The notes below the pieces were generated by a model. The model saw only the letters and a program-made list of their open reading frames with translations, did not search any database and was not told the DNA's origin. A stretch of 64,000 nt of DNA from positions 186,001 through 250,000 of the forward strand of contig NZ_JONP01000003.1 in NCBI RefSeq assembly GCF_000711725.1, given 5' to 3'. Positions 17,609 through 26,235 of this stretch are shown piece by piece. Both the position numbers and the translations under genes were made by a program. How positions within the stretch are numbered: the stretch's first letter is position 1; each line of letters starts with the position of its first letter. The DNA comes from Roseomonas aerilata DSM 19363 (GTDB lineage Bacteria > Pseudomonadota > Alphaproteobacteria > Acetobacterales > Acetobacteraceae).

Positions 17609-19083
17609 ACGCCGTTCAGCGCCAGCAGCGCCTCCCGCCGCTCGGGGTGGCCCTCGAGGTCGGTCAGCGGGATGGAGTAGTCCCCCGTGAAACAGGCGTC
17701 GCAGTAGCCGGGATCCTTCGCGTCCCGGCCCTTGCGGCCGAGCGCGCGGTAGAGGCCGTCGAGCGAGATGAAGGCGAGGCTGTCGGCGCCGATGATGCGG
17801 GCCATCTCCTCCACGCTGTGGTTGGAGGCGAGCAGCTTCTCCCGCTCGGGCGTGTCGATGCCGTAGAAGCAGGAATGGGTTGTGGGCGGGGATGAGATGC
17901 GCATGTGCACCTCCCGCGCGCCGGCCTGGCGGACCATCTCGACGATCTTCTTGCTGGTGGTGCCGCGGACGATCGAGTCGTCCACCAGGATCACCCGCTT
18001 GCCCTCGAGCATCGCGCGGTTGGCAGAGTGCTTCAGCTTCACGCCGAGGTGGCGGATGCTGTCGGTCGGCTCGATGAAGGTGCGGCCGACATAGTGGTTG
18101 CGGATGATCCCCAGCTCGAAGGGGATGCCGGCCTCCTTGGAGTAGCCCATCGCGGCGGGAACGCCCGAATCCGGGACGGGCACGACCACGTCGGCCTCGA
18201 CGCCGCTCTCGATCGCCAGTTCCCGGCCGATGCCCTTGCGGGCCTCGTAGACGGGGGTGCCCTCGACCACGGAGTCGGGGCGGGCGAAGTAGATGTACTC
18301 GAAGATGCAGAAGCGGCTGCTGGTCTCGGCGAAGGGCTTGATGCTGCGCACGCCGTCGTCGTCGATCACCACGATCTCGCCGGGCTCGATGTCGCGCACG
18401 AACTCGGCACCGACGATGTCCAGCGCGCAGGTCTCGCTCGCCAGCACCCAGGCGTTGTTCTGGTCGGGCCCGAGGCGGCCGAGGACGAGGGGGCGCACGC
18501 CCAGCGGGTCGCGCACGCCCATCAGGGCGCCGTCGTGCAGGGCGACGAGGGAGTAGGCGCCATCCACCTGCTTCAGCGCGTCGATCAGCCGGTCGAGCAC
18601 CGTCGCGTAGAGGGAGATGGCGATAAGGTGGACGAAGACCTCCGAATCCGTGGAGGACTGGAAGAGGCAGCCGCGGCGGACGAGCTGGCGGCGAAGGGCG
18701 AGCGCGTTGGTGAGGTTGCCGTTATGGGCGACGGCGAAGCCGCCGAAGGCGAAGTCGGCGTAGAGGGGCTGGACGTTGCGCAGCGCCGTCTCGCCGGCTG
18801 TGGCGTAGCGGTTGTGGCCGACGGCGGCGCGGCCGGGCAGGCTTGCCATGACCCGCGCGTCGCCGAAGATGTCGCCGACGAGGCCGAGGCCCTTGTGGCT
18901 GCGGAAGCCCTTCTCACCGAGGGAGACGATGCCGGACGCCTCCTGGCCGCGGTGCTGCAGGGCGTGCAGGCCGAGAGCGGTGAGGGCGGCCGCGTCGGGG
19001 GAGTTCCACACGCCGAAGACGCCGCATTCCTCGTGGAAGCCGTCGTCCTCGCTCGCGAGCGGGTTGGTGGTCAGGTCCGTCAT
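17605..19083 (-). CDS. purF: amidophosphoribosyltransferase
   Basis: 492-aa first enzyme of de novo purine synthesis, converting PRPP and glutamine to phosphoribosylamine. The N-terminus carries a 19-residue propeptide ending HEE, after which Cys20 (CGVFGVW) is the glutamine-amidotransferase nucleophile. The PRPP loop VILVDDSIVRGTTSKKIV and the glutaminase blocks LQHRGQEASGI and AHNGNLTN are present. The longer upstream frame lies in cvpA, so the ATG at 19083, five bases after the cvpA stop, is the start. cvpA-purF is a conserved pair. Confidence 0.97.
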   Translation of the reverse strand: MTDLTTNPLASEDDGFHEECGVFGVWNSPDAAALTALGLHALQHRGQEASGIVSLGEKGFRSHKGLGLVGDIFGDARVMASLPGRAAVGHNRYATAGETALRNVQPLYADFAFGGFAVAHNGNLTNALALRRQLVRRGCLFQSSTDSEVFVHLIAISLYATVLDRLIDALKQVDGAYSLVALHDGALMGVRDPLGVRPLVLGRLGPDQNNAWVLASETCALDIVGAEFVRDIEPGEIVVIDDDGVRSIKPFAETSSRFCIFEYIYFARPDSVVEGTPVYEARKGIGRELAIESGVEADVVVPVPDSGVPAAMGYSKEAGIPFELGIIRNHYVGRTFIEPTDSIRHLGVKLKHSANRAMLEGKRVILVDDSIVRGTTSKKIVEMVRQAGAREVHMRISSPPTTHSCFYGIDTPEREKLLASNHSVEEMARIIGADSLAFISLDGLYRALGRKGRDAKDPGYCDACFTGDYSIPLTDLEGHPERREALLALNGV

Positions 19084-19088
19084 GGGGA

Positions 19089-19649
19089 TCAGGTCCGGTT
19101 CCGCGCGGGCGGGCGCAGGAGTTCGTCGGCGGTGGGGGCGCGGCCGGTGGACGCGTCGGGGAGGCGTGGCCGGTACTTGGGGGGCAGCTGCTCGTTCAAC
19201 CAGACCGCTCCGTCCGCAATGAGCGGCATGCTGCGCGCGCCCCGCACGGGGGCGGGCCAGAGCTCGGGGTTCGGCACGAAGGCGCCCGCCGCGATATAGG
19301 CGACGAGGAGCACGACGACGCCCCGACCAAGGCCGAAGACGATGCCGAGCGCGCGGTCCACCCCGCCGAGGACGGAGTTCCGGACGCCGCCCGCGATGAA
19401 GGCGATGATGATCTTGAGGATGATGAGGGTGACGACGAAGACCGCGGCCAGGGCGGCGGCGTCGGCCATCCATTCCTGCGGGAACATGTCCGCAAAGAGG
19501 CCACGGGTGCCGCTGAGCATGTAGAAGGCGAAGAAGATCGCGCCCACCCAGGCGCCCACGCCCAGGACCTCGCGGACGAGGCCGCGCATGTAGCCGATCA
19601 CGCCGGAGACGGCGACCAGCGCGAGGAAGACGGCATCGACCCAGGTCAT
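19089..19649 (-). CDS. cvpA: CvpA family inner-membrane protein
   Basis: 186-aa membrane protein with about four helices (MTWVDAVFLALVAVSGVIGY, VLGVGAWVGAIFFAFYML, ALAAVFVVTLIILKIIIAFI, GRGVVVLLVAYIAAGAF) and a hydrophilic C-terminus. CvpA is required for colicin V production in E. coli and for envelope robustness elsewhere. The start MTWVDAVFL is chosen over an ATG 11 codons upstream (19682) because it matches the family N-terminus. Directly upstream of purF with a 5-bp gap. Confidence 0.92.
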   Translation of the reverse strand: MTWVDAVFLALVAVSGVIGYMRGLVREVLGVGAWVGAIFFAFYMLSGTRGLFADMFPQEWMADAAALAAVFVVTLIILKIIIAFIAGGVRNSVLGGVDRALGIVFGLGRGVVVLLVAYIAAGAFVPNPELWPAPVRGARSMPLIADGAVWLNEQLPPKYRPRLPDASTGRAPTADELLRPPARNRT

Positions 19650-19752
19650 ATGCGGCGGGATATAGCGATGCCGCGCCGCCACGTCACGCGCCAGACGGCC
19701 CGGTCAGTGCGGGGGTGGCATGTTGCCCTGCCATGGGAAGGGCGCCGGCCGG

Positions 19753-21195
19753 TCAGTCGAACTCGGCCTCGGCGGGCTCGGGCTTCGCCTTTTCCTTCGC
19801 CGCCGGCTTGCGGGTAGCGCCTGCTGCGAAAGGCGCCACGAGGTCGGCAAGGTGGCCGGTCTCGCTCAGGCGCAGACCCTCGGGCGCGCTGAGGGCGCGG
19901 CCGCCGCGGGCGACGCGGCGGGGCAGGGTGGCGGCGGAGAAGCCGAGCTTGGCGGCCTCCCGCAGGCGGAGCTCGGTCTGAGCGACCTGGCGTATCTCGC
20001 CGGAGAGGCCGACCTCGCCGAAATAGACGGTGTCGGGGGAGCAGGGGCGGTCGGTCGCGGCGGAGACGAGGGCGGCGGCGACGGCGAGGTCCGCCGCCGG
20101 CTCGTTGATTCGCAGGCCGCCGGCGATGTTGAGGTAGACGTCGTTCATGCCGAGCGTCATGCGGCAACGGCTCTCCAGCACCGCCAGCAGCATGGCCAGC
20201 CGGCCGGAGTCCCATCCCACCACCTGCCGCCGCGGGCTGCCTCCCGCGGAGGGGGAGAGGAGGGCCTGGACCTCCACCAACACGGGCCGCGTGCCCTCCA
20301 GCCCCGCGAAGACGGCGGAGCCGGAAACATTGCCGCGGCGCTCCGCGAGGAAGAGGGCGGAGGGGTTGGGGACCTCGGCGAGGCCGGTTTCGGTCATCTC
20401 GAAGACGCCGATCTCGTCGGTCGCGCCGAAACGGTTCTTGGTGGCGCGGAGGATGCGGAACTGGTGGCCGCGGTCGCCTTCGAAATAGAGGGTCGCGTCC
20501 ACCATGTGCTCGAGCACACGGGGGCCGGCGAGGGTTCCCTCCTTTGTCACATGGCCGACGAGGACGAGGGCGAACCCGCGCGACTTGGCGAGCCGTCCCA
20601 GCTCGGCCGCGCAGGCGCGGACCTGGGAGACGGTGCCGGGGGCGGAATCGAGGCTGTCCAGCCAGACCGTCTGGATGGAGTCCATGATGACCAGGCCAAC
20701 GTCGCGCTCCTCCTCCAGGCTCGCGAGGATGTCGCGGAGGGAGGAGGCGGCGGCGAGGCCGAGCGGGGCACCCGAGACGCCGAGCCGAAGGGCGCGAAGC
20801 CGGACCTGCTCGATCGCCTCCTCGCCGGAGACGTAGAGGGTGCGCTTTCCGGCCTCGGCCACGCGGGCGGCGGCCTGGAGGAGGATGGTGGACTTGCCGA
20901 TGCCAGGGTCGCCGCCGACCAGCACCACTGAGCCCGGAACGAAGCCGCCGCCGAGGACGCGGTCCAGCTCCGCCATGCCGGTTCGGGTGCGGGGCGGGGG
21001 GGAGGACTGGCCCTTGAGGGGGACGAACTCGACGCGCCTTCCGCCGAGGGCCGCCTTGGCCGGGCCGGGCGCGCGGGCCTCCACCACCTCCTCGGCGAGG
21101 GTGTTCCAGGCGCCGCAGCCCTCGCATTTGCCCTGCCACTTCGGGTGTACGGTGCCGCAGGACTGGCAGACGAAGCGGTGGGAGGGTTTCGCCAA
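19753..21195 (-). CDS. radA: DNA repair protein RadA
   Basis: 480-aa RecA-like branch-migration ATPase. N-terminal zinc finger with Cys10, Cys13, Cys24 and Cys27; Walker A GGDPGIGKST at about 94-103; the RadA-specific KNRFG motif in LRATKNRFGATDEIG; C-terminal Lon-protease-like domain (GLRINEPAADLAVAAALVSA) without its catalytic Ser/Lys dyad activity in this family. A short Lys/Ala/Glu tail follows. Its start is about 70 bp after the SPL-like gene, and cvpA follows about 100 bp downstream, so it may be part of the same long transcript. Confidence 0.96.
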   Translation of the reverse strand: MAKPSHRFVCQSCGTVHPKWQGKCEGCGAWNTLAEEVVEARAPGPAKAALGGRRVEFVPLKGQSSPPPRTRTGMAELDRVLGGGFVPGSVVLVGGDPGIGKSTILLQAAARVAEAGKRTLYVSGEEAIEQVRLRALRLGVSGAPLGLAAASSLRDILASLEEERDVGLVIMDSIQTVWLDSLDSAPGTVSQVRACAAELGRLAKSRGFALVLVGHVTKEGTLAGPRVLEHMVDATLYFEGDRGHQFRILRATKNRFGATDEIGVFEMTETGLAEVPNPSALFLAERRGNVSGSAVFAGLEGTRPVLVEVQALLSPSAGGSPRRQVVGWDSGRLAMLLAVLESRCRMTLGMNDVYLNIAGGLRINEPAADLAVAAALVSAATDRPCSPDTVYFGEVGLSGEIRQVAQTELRLREAAKLGFSAATLPRRVARGGRALSAPEGLRLSETGHLADLVAPFAAGATRKPAAKEKAKPEPAEAEFD

Positions 21196-21264
21196 GGGGT
21201 GCCCGATCAGGAACGAAAGGTGGACAGCCGGATGTAGCGCGCGGCGGGCCCGGTTAGAAGGGGA

Positions 21265-22347
21265 TCAGGTCCAGTAGAGGATGCGAGCCTGGGGGAGGTG
21301 GCGGGCGATGCTCGCTTCCAGGCTGGCGCGCAGCTCGGCCATGCGCTCGCGCGGGAAGACGTACTTGATGGAGCCGAACTTGGTGGTTTTCCGGGTGCGC
21401 TGCGCCGGGTCCATTTCCAGGGCGCTGCCGGGATACCAGCCCTGGAGGATCTCGCGCGATCCCTCGGTGAAGCGGTGGGTGATGAGTTCCACCGTCAGGT
21501 CTGGGTCGGGGGTGCCGGCCAGGGCGGCGCCGCAGTCGGCCAGCAGGGTGTCGTAGGCTTCCGCCCAATTTGGCAACGCGAGGATAGGAGCAACGGTCAG
21601 GCCGATGCGGTAGCCGGCGAGGGCGGCTTTGCGCATGGCGGCGATGCGCTTGGCCACGCGCGGGGCGCCGCCCTCAAAGCGCTCGGCGGCGCGGGCGTTG
21701 ACGGAGAAGCGGATGCGGGTGCGGTGGCCGTGGGGCAGGGCCAGCAAGGGGTCGATGGCGTCGTATTTCGTGGTGAAGCGAAGCTGCGCCTCGGCCTCCC
21801 AGGCACCGAAGAAGCGGATCGTCTCCGCCAGGCTGCCGGTGATGTGCTCGATGCCCAGGGGATCGGTGTAGCAGGAAGCCTCGAAGGTCGTGCCCTCCGC
21901 TGCGCGGGCGGCGTTGCGGGAGGTGACCTGGCCCTGGCCGAGCAGGGGCGGCAACTCCGCCAGGATCTCCGGCAGGTTGGCGTAGGCGCGGATGATCGGC
22001 GGGCCCTTCAGCGAGCCGGCGAGGTAGCAATAGGAGCAATGGGCGGGGCAGCCCTCGGCGAGGTCGAAGCGCCAGTCGGCGCTGGGCGGGATGGGCTGCG
22101 GGCGGCGCCGGCTGGGGGAGGCGGTGACGACGGCCATGGTGGTCTTGGCGTCGCGGTAGGTGTCGGGCAGGCCGGTGAGGCGGTCGGCTTTCAGGCGGAC
22201 GATCTCGGTGCCGAGCGCCGCCGCGCGCTCGACCATGGCCTCGCCCTGCGGCCAGGAGAGGGCGGCGGGGGTGATGAGGAGGCGCTTGGGCACCCAGGGC
22301 GGGTGCGGGCGCGCGGGGGCGGGGGGCGCCAGGACCTCAGAAGGCAT
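21265..22347 (-). CDS. SPL-family radical SAM protein (second of pair)
   Basis: 360-aa radical SAM enzyme related to spore photoproduct lyase. The Fe4S4 cluster triad is Cys100, Cys104 and Cys107 (GCPAHCSYCYLAG). Cys159 in FEASCYTDP lies about 52 residues later, near where SplB has its H-atom-donating Cys (44 residues after the cluster in Bacillus); this equivalence is inference. C-terminal end RILYWT. Its start codon lies inside the end of the upstream SPL-like gene (11-bp overlap), so both are probably co-translated. True SPL repairs spore thymine dimers; this host is not expected to sporulate, so the substrate is unknown. Confidence 0.84.
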   Translation of the reverse strand: MPSEVLAPPAPARPHPPWVPKRLLITPAALSWPQGEAMVERAAALGTEIVRLKADRLTGLPDTYRDAKTTMAVVTASPSRRRPQPIPPSADWRFDLAEGCPAHCSYCYLAGSLKGPPIIRAYANLPEILAELPPLLGQGQVTSRNAARAAEGTTFEASCYTDPLGIEHITGSLAETIRFFGAWEAEAQLRFTTKYDAIDPLLALPHGHRTRIRFSVNARAAERFEGGAPRVAKRIAAMRKAALAGYRIGLTVAPILALPNWAEAYDTLLADCGAALAGTPDPDLTVELITHRFTEGSREILQGWYPGSALEMDPAQRTRKTTKFGSIKYVFPRERMAELRASLEASIARHLPQARILYWT

Positions 22348-23392
22348 AGCGCACCCGGCAATAGGGCATGCGGTCGGCCAGCAGGTCCTGGAAGCGGCGG
22401 AGCCAGCGGCCCTTCCAGCCCGTGCGGTAGCGGAGGTTCACGCCGCCGCCCTCGGAGAGCTTCGTCTCCTGGATGTCGGGGCGCCAGAGGAGTTCCTCGG
22501 CCTTGGGGTGCCAGGCGAGGTTGATTTCGTGCAGGCCCTCGTTGTGGGTGAGCATGATGATCTCGGCGGCCAACTGGTTCTTCACCGCGTCCGGCAGGAT
22601 GTCGTCCAACTCTGCGAAGAGGGCGCCCCATTCCTCCTCCCAGCCCTCCCGCAGGACCACCGGGGAGAAGTTGAGGTGAACCTCGTAGCCGGCGCGGTGC
22701 AGCTCGGGGATGGCGGCGATGCGCTCGGCGACGGGAGAGGTGCGGACGTCCAGCAGCTTCGCCATTCCGGGCGGCATGAGGGACATGCGGATGCGGGTGT
22801 GGCCCTGGGGGTCGTAGGAGAGCAGGTCCGGGTTCACCCACTTCGTCGCGAAGCTGCCCTTGGCGTTGGGGATGCCGCGGAAGGCGGCCACGAGGTCGCG
22901 CACGTTGTCGGAGATGAGAGCGTCCACCGAGAGGTCGCCGTTCTCGCCGAGGTCGTAGACCCAGTCGCGCGGGTCCACCTGGTTGGGCTCGGCCTTCGGG
23001 CCCTGGCGCGCGGCGTGGCGGGCGATGGAGGCCGCGATCTCCTCGATGTTGACGAAGACGCTGATGGGGTTGGAGTGCCCCTTGCGCCGCGCGACGTAGC
23101 AGTAGGCGCAGGCCATGGCGCAGCCGTTGGAGGAGGAGGGCGCGATGAAGTCGGCGCTGCGGCCATTGGGGCGGAAGGAGAGGCCCTTCTTCACGCCGAG
23201 CACAAGGGTGTCGCGCTTGTTGCGGAGGTAGTCGCCGGGATCAGCCTCACGCAATTCGGGGATGCGCCAGTGGGAGGCGACGGGGATGCGCTCGGCGTCC
23301 GGGAAGCGGGCGAGGATCTCGCAGCCGCGCGCATGGGCCTCGACCGCGGGCTCGAGATAGATGCGCGCGATGTCGAGGAGGGGGCCGGTCAT
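22337..23392 (-). CDS. spore photoproduct lyase family protein, alphaproteobacterial type (first of pair)
   Basis: 351-aa radical SAM protein of the alphaproteobacterial SPL-like family. Cluster triad Cys91, Cys95, Cys98 in NGCAMACAYCYVARRKG. Other conserved-looking blocks are RDTLVLGVKKGLSFRPN, TKWVNPDLLSYDP, RIRMSLMPP and EIIMLTHNEGLHEIN. It is 40 bp behind mlaF and overlaps the second SPL-like gene. The function is not established; a DNA-lesion or modified-base reaction is the natural guess from homology. Confidence 0.84.
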   Translation of the reverse strand: MTGPLLDIARIYLEPAVEAHARGCEILARFPDAERIPVASHWRIPELREADPGDYLRNKRDTLVLGVKKGLSFRPNGRSADFIAPSSSNGCAMACAYCYVARRKGHSNPISVFVNIEEIAASIARHAARQGPKAEPNQVDPRDWVYDLGENGDLSVDALISDNVRDLVAAFRGIPNAKGSFATKWVNPDLLSYDPQGHTRIRMSLMPPGMAKLLDVRTSPVAERIAAIPELHRAGYEVHLNFSPVVLREGWEEEWGALFAELDDILPDAVKNQLAAEIIMLTHNEGLHEINLAWHPKAEELLWRPDIQETKLSEGGGVNLRYRTGWKGRWLRRFQDLLADRMPYCRVRYAF

Positions 23393-23432
23393 CCGGCAGG
23401 ATATATGGGGTGCCGGGGCGGTCCCGACAGGC

Positions 23433-24248
23433 TTAGCGCCGCAGTTCCATCTTGATCGGCCCCTCGCGCTCGCCCCGGGCGAACTGGTCCACGACCGCGT
23501 TTCCGGTCTCGCCGAGGGTAGCGGCCGGGCCGGTCCAGACGATGCGGCCCTGGTGGATCATGGCCGCCTGGTCGCCGATGCGGCGGGCGCTGGCCATGTC
23601 GTGGGTGATGGTGACGGCGGTGGCGCCGAGGCGCTTCACGCAGTCCACGATCAGCCCGTCGATCACCGCGCCCATGATGGGGTCGAGGCCGGTGGTGGGC
23701 TCGTCGAAGAAGATGATCTCGGGCTCGGAGGCGATGGCGCGGGCCAGGGCGACGCGCTTCTGCATGCCGCCTGAGAGTTCCGCAGGCGAGAGGTCGCCGA
23801 CCGAGGCGTCCAGCCCGACATCGGCCAGGGCCTCGGCGGCCTTGTCCCGCGCCTTCCGGCGGTCGAGGCGTTTCTGGGCGAGGAGCTTGAAGCAGACATT
23901 CTCCCAGACCGGCAGGCTGTCGAAGAGGGCGCCGTTCTGGAAGAGCATGCCGGTGCGGTCGAGCACCGCCTCGCGCTCGCGCGCGGACATGGCCAGCACG
24001 TTCCGGCCGTCGATCTCGATGGTGCCGGAATCCGGGGTGATGAGGCCGAGGATGCACTTGATGGTGACGGACTTGCCGGAGCCTGATCCGCCCAGGATGA
24101 CCATGGAACTGCCGGGCATGACATCGAGGTCCACGCCATCCAGCACCTTCTTGGACCCGAAGGCCTTGCGGAGGCCGCGGAGGCGGATCTTCGGGACTGC
24201 CGGCACCTCCGCCGGGACCGCCAGGGGGGCGCTCAGGGCCTCGTTCAT
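23433..24248 (-). CDS. mlaF: MlaF-like ABC transporter ATPase
   Basis: 271-aa ATPase for the Mla/MCE-type phospholipid transporter. Walker A GGSGSGKS, Q-loop FQNGALFDSL, signature LSGGMQKRVALARA, Walker B IIFFDEPTTGLDP and H-loop THDM are all present. An N-terminal extension of about 20 residues is rich in Ala and Pro. The ATG overlaps the mlaE stop (ATGA), so the pair is translationally coupled. No mlaD (MCE) gene follows as it does in the usual operon; SPL-like genes are there instead. Confidence 0.9.
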   Translation of the reverse strand: MNEALSAPLAVPAEVPAVPKIRLRGLRKAFGSKKVLDGVDLDVMPGSSMVILGGSGSGKSVTIKCILGLITPDSGTIEIDGRNVLAMSAREREAVLDRTGMLFQNGALFDSLPVWENVCFKLLAQKRLDRRKARDKAAEALADVGLDASVGDLSPAELSGGMQKRVALARAIASEPEIIFFDEPTTGLDPIMGAVIDGLIVDCVKRLGATAVTITHDMASARRIGDQAAMIHQGRIVWTGPAATLGETGNAVVDQFARGEREGPIKMELRR

Positions 24249-25048
24249 CGGGAGAAGAAGGCCTCGGTGAGGACGTAGTCGAGGGCGAGGATGAGGATGG
24301 AGGAGGCGACCACCGCGGTGGTGGTGGCCCCGCCCACGCCCTGGGCGCCGCCGCGGGAGTTGTAGCCGCACCAGGTACCCATCAGCGCCACGACGAAGCC
24401 GAAGACCGCCGCCTTGACCAGGCCGCTGACCACGTCGGTCATCTGCACGAAGTCGAGCGTCGCCTTGAGATAGGCGGGGCCGGAGAAGCCGAGCTTGAGG
24501 GTGGCGATGAGATAGCCGCCCATGACTCCGAGCACGTCCGCCACCAGTACCAGCAACGGCATCGCCAGCGTCGCGGCCAGTAGGCGGGGGGTGACGAGGT
24601 ACTTGATGGGGTCGGTGGAGAGGGTGGTCAGGGCGTCGATCTGGTCGGTCACGCGCATGGTGCCGATCTCGGCCGCGAAGGCGGCACCGATGCGGCCGGA
24701 GACCATGAGGCCGGCGAGGACAGGGCCAAGCTCTCGCGTGATGGAGAGGACGACGACGTTCGCAACCGCCCCCTCGGCGCCGAAGCGCGAGAAGCCGGAG
24801 AAGGACTGCAGGGCGAGGACCATGCCCGTGAAGACCGCCGTCAGCCCCACCACGGGGAGGGAGAAATAGCCGACCTCGAGGAAGGCGCGGAGGAGGAGGC
24901 GGGGGTGGAAGGGCGGCCGGACAGCGTGGCTGATCGCGTTGAGCGCGAAGAGGGTGACGGCGCCGGCGGTGCGGCACAGGTCCAGCACGGCGCGGCCGAG
25001 GGCGGCCAGCCCGTCCAGCGGGCGGGCGAGGAGGGAGGAGGCGTTCAC
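24245..25048 (-). CDS. mlaE: MlaE-like lipid-transport permease
   Basis: 267-aa integral membrane permease of the MlaE family. Five or so helices, with conserved ALQSFSGFSRFGAEG, ELGPVLAGLMVSGRIGAAFAAEIGTMRVTDQIDAL, and WCGYNSRGGAQGVGGATTTAVV. GTG start overlapping the alr stop (GTGA). Works with the MlaF ATPase to move phospholipids between inner and outer membranes; the MCE and periplasmic partners must be elsewhere. Confidence 0.91.
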   Translation of the reverse strand: MNASSLLARPLDGLAALGRAVLDLCRTAGAVTLFALNAISHAVRPPFHPRLLLRAFLEVGYFSLPVVGLTAVFTGMVLALQSFSGFSRFGAEGAVANVVVLSITRELGPVLAGLMVSGRIGAAFAAEIGTMRVTDQIDALTTLSTDPIKYLVTPRLLAATLAMPLLVLVADVLGVMGGYLIATLKLGFSGPAYLKATLDFVQMTDVVSGLVKAAVFGFVVALMGTWCGYNSRGGAQGVGGATTTAVVASSILILALDYVLTEAFFSR

Positions 25049-26235
25049 GCGGCGGGCAGGTAGCTGCGGCGGTAGCGCGCGCCGAGGGAGGTCAGCACCT
25101 CGTAGCCGATGGTGCCGGCGCGGGCGGCGACATCGTCCGGGGACTGGCCGGGGCCGATCAGCTCGATCATCGAGCCGGGCATGAGGGTGGGGTGGTCGGT
25201 CACGTCGAAGGTGATGAGATCCATGGAGACCCGGCCGACGAGGGGGATGTCCCTTCCGGCGTGCCGGGCGAGGGCGCGCCCGGAGAGGGACCTCAGATAG
25301 CCGTCGGCATAGCCCGCCGCAACGGTGGCGATCCGCGAAGGGCGGGCGGCGGTCCAGGTGGCGCCGTAGCCGACGGGGGTGCCGGAGGGAATTTCCCGGA
25401 TCTGGAGGATCGGGACCTGGAGTTGCACGGCGGGGCGCATGGGGTTGGGGCGGCCCGGCGTGGGGTTCAGGCCGTAGAGGGCGCAGCCCGGGCGGGCGAG
25501 GTCCGAGGCGAAATCCGGGCCGAGGAAGAGGCCGGCAGAATTGGCGAAGGAGGCGGGCGCGGCGGGGAGGCGGGCGCGGGCTTCGGCGAAGCGGGCGGCC
25601 TGGGCCGCGCTCATGGGATGAGCGGGCTCGTCGGCGCAAGCGAGGTGGGTCATAACGTAATGAAGAGTGACGCCCGCCAGGGGGGCGGGGTCATCGGCCA
25701 GGGCCGCGACCTCGGCTGGAGTGAGGCCGAGGCGGGCCATGCCAGTGTCGATGTGCAGGATGACCCCCATGCCAGTTCCGGCCCAGGCCTCGATGTCGCC
25801 GGGGGAGTTGAGGACGGGGGTGAGGGCCGCGCCCTCGTCCGCGCCGGGGCTGAAGCCGTTGAGGACGGCGATCATGGGCGCGGGGCCGAGGGCGGCGCGG
25901 ACCGCGATGCCCTCGGCCGCATGGGCAACGAAGAAGTGGCGGCAGCCGGCGTCGGCGAGGGCGGGGGCTACCTGGTCGGCACCGAGGCCATAGGCGTCGG
26001 CCTTCACCGCGGCCCCCACAGCGCCGCCGCCCATCGCCGCGTGGCGGTCGCGGAGCGCGGTCCAGTTGGCGGCGATGGCGCCGAGATCGACCGTCAGGAC
26101 GCCGTTGGTGTCAGCCCCCCTGGTCTCAACCGTAGTCGTTCTCGTCGTGGGTCTGGTCGAGGTCGCCGAAGCGGGTGAACTCGCCCTCGAAGAAGAGGCG
26201 GATGGTGCCGGTGGGGCCGTGACGCTGCTTGGCAA
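25045..26235 (-). CDS. alr: alanine racemase (start uncertain)
   Basis: PLP enzyme converting L- to D-alanine for peptidoglycan. The conserved part begins LTVDLGAIAANW, with the PLP lysine in AAVKADAYGLG and the catalytic Tyr in PVGYGATW, and VGRVSMDLITFDV near the end. The open frame runs back to an ATG at 26235, which overlaps dnaB by about 110 bp. Between that ATG and the conserved N-terminus I find no ATG, GTG or TTG in frame, so the true start is either this overlapping ATG, adding about 45 low-complexity Ser/Thr residues, or a non-standard codon such as the CTG at 26097. Downstream mlaE overlaps its stop. Confidence 0.9.
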   Translation of the reverse strand: MPSSVTAPPAPSASSSRASSPASATSTRPTTRTTTVETRGADTNGVLTVDLGAIAANWTALRDRHAAMGGGAVGAAVKADAYGLGADQVAPALADAGCRHFFVAHAAEGIAVRAALGPAPMIAVLNGFSPGADEGAALTPVLNSPGDIEAWAGTGMGVILHIDTGMARLGLTPAEVAALADDPAPLAGVTLHYVMTHLACADEPAHPMSAAQAARFAEARARLPAAPASFANSAGLFLGPDFASDLARPGCALYGLNPTPGRPNPMRPAVQLQVPILQIREIPSGTPVGYGATWTAARPSRIATVAAGYADGYLRSLSGRALARHAGRDIPLVGRVSMDLITFDVTDHPTLMPGSMIELIGPGQSPDDVAARAGTIGYEVLTSLGARYRRSYLPAA

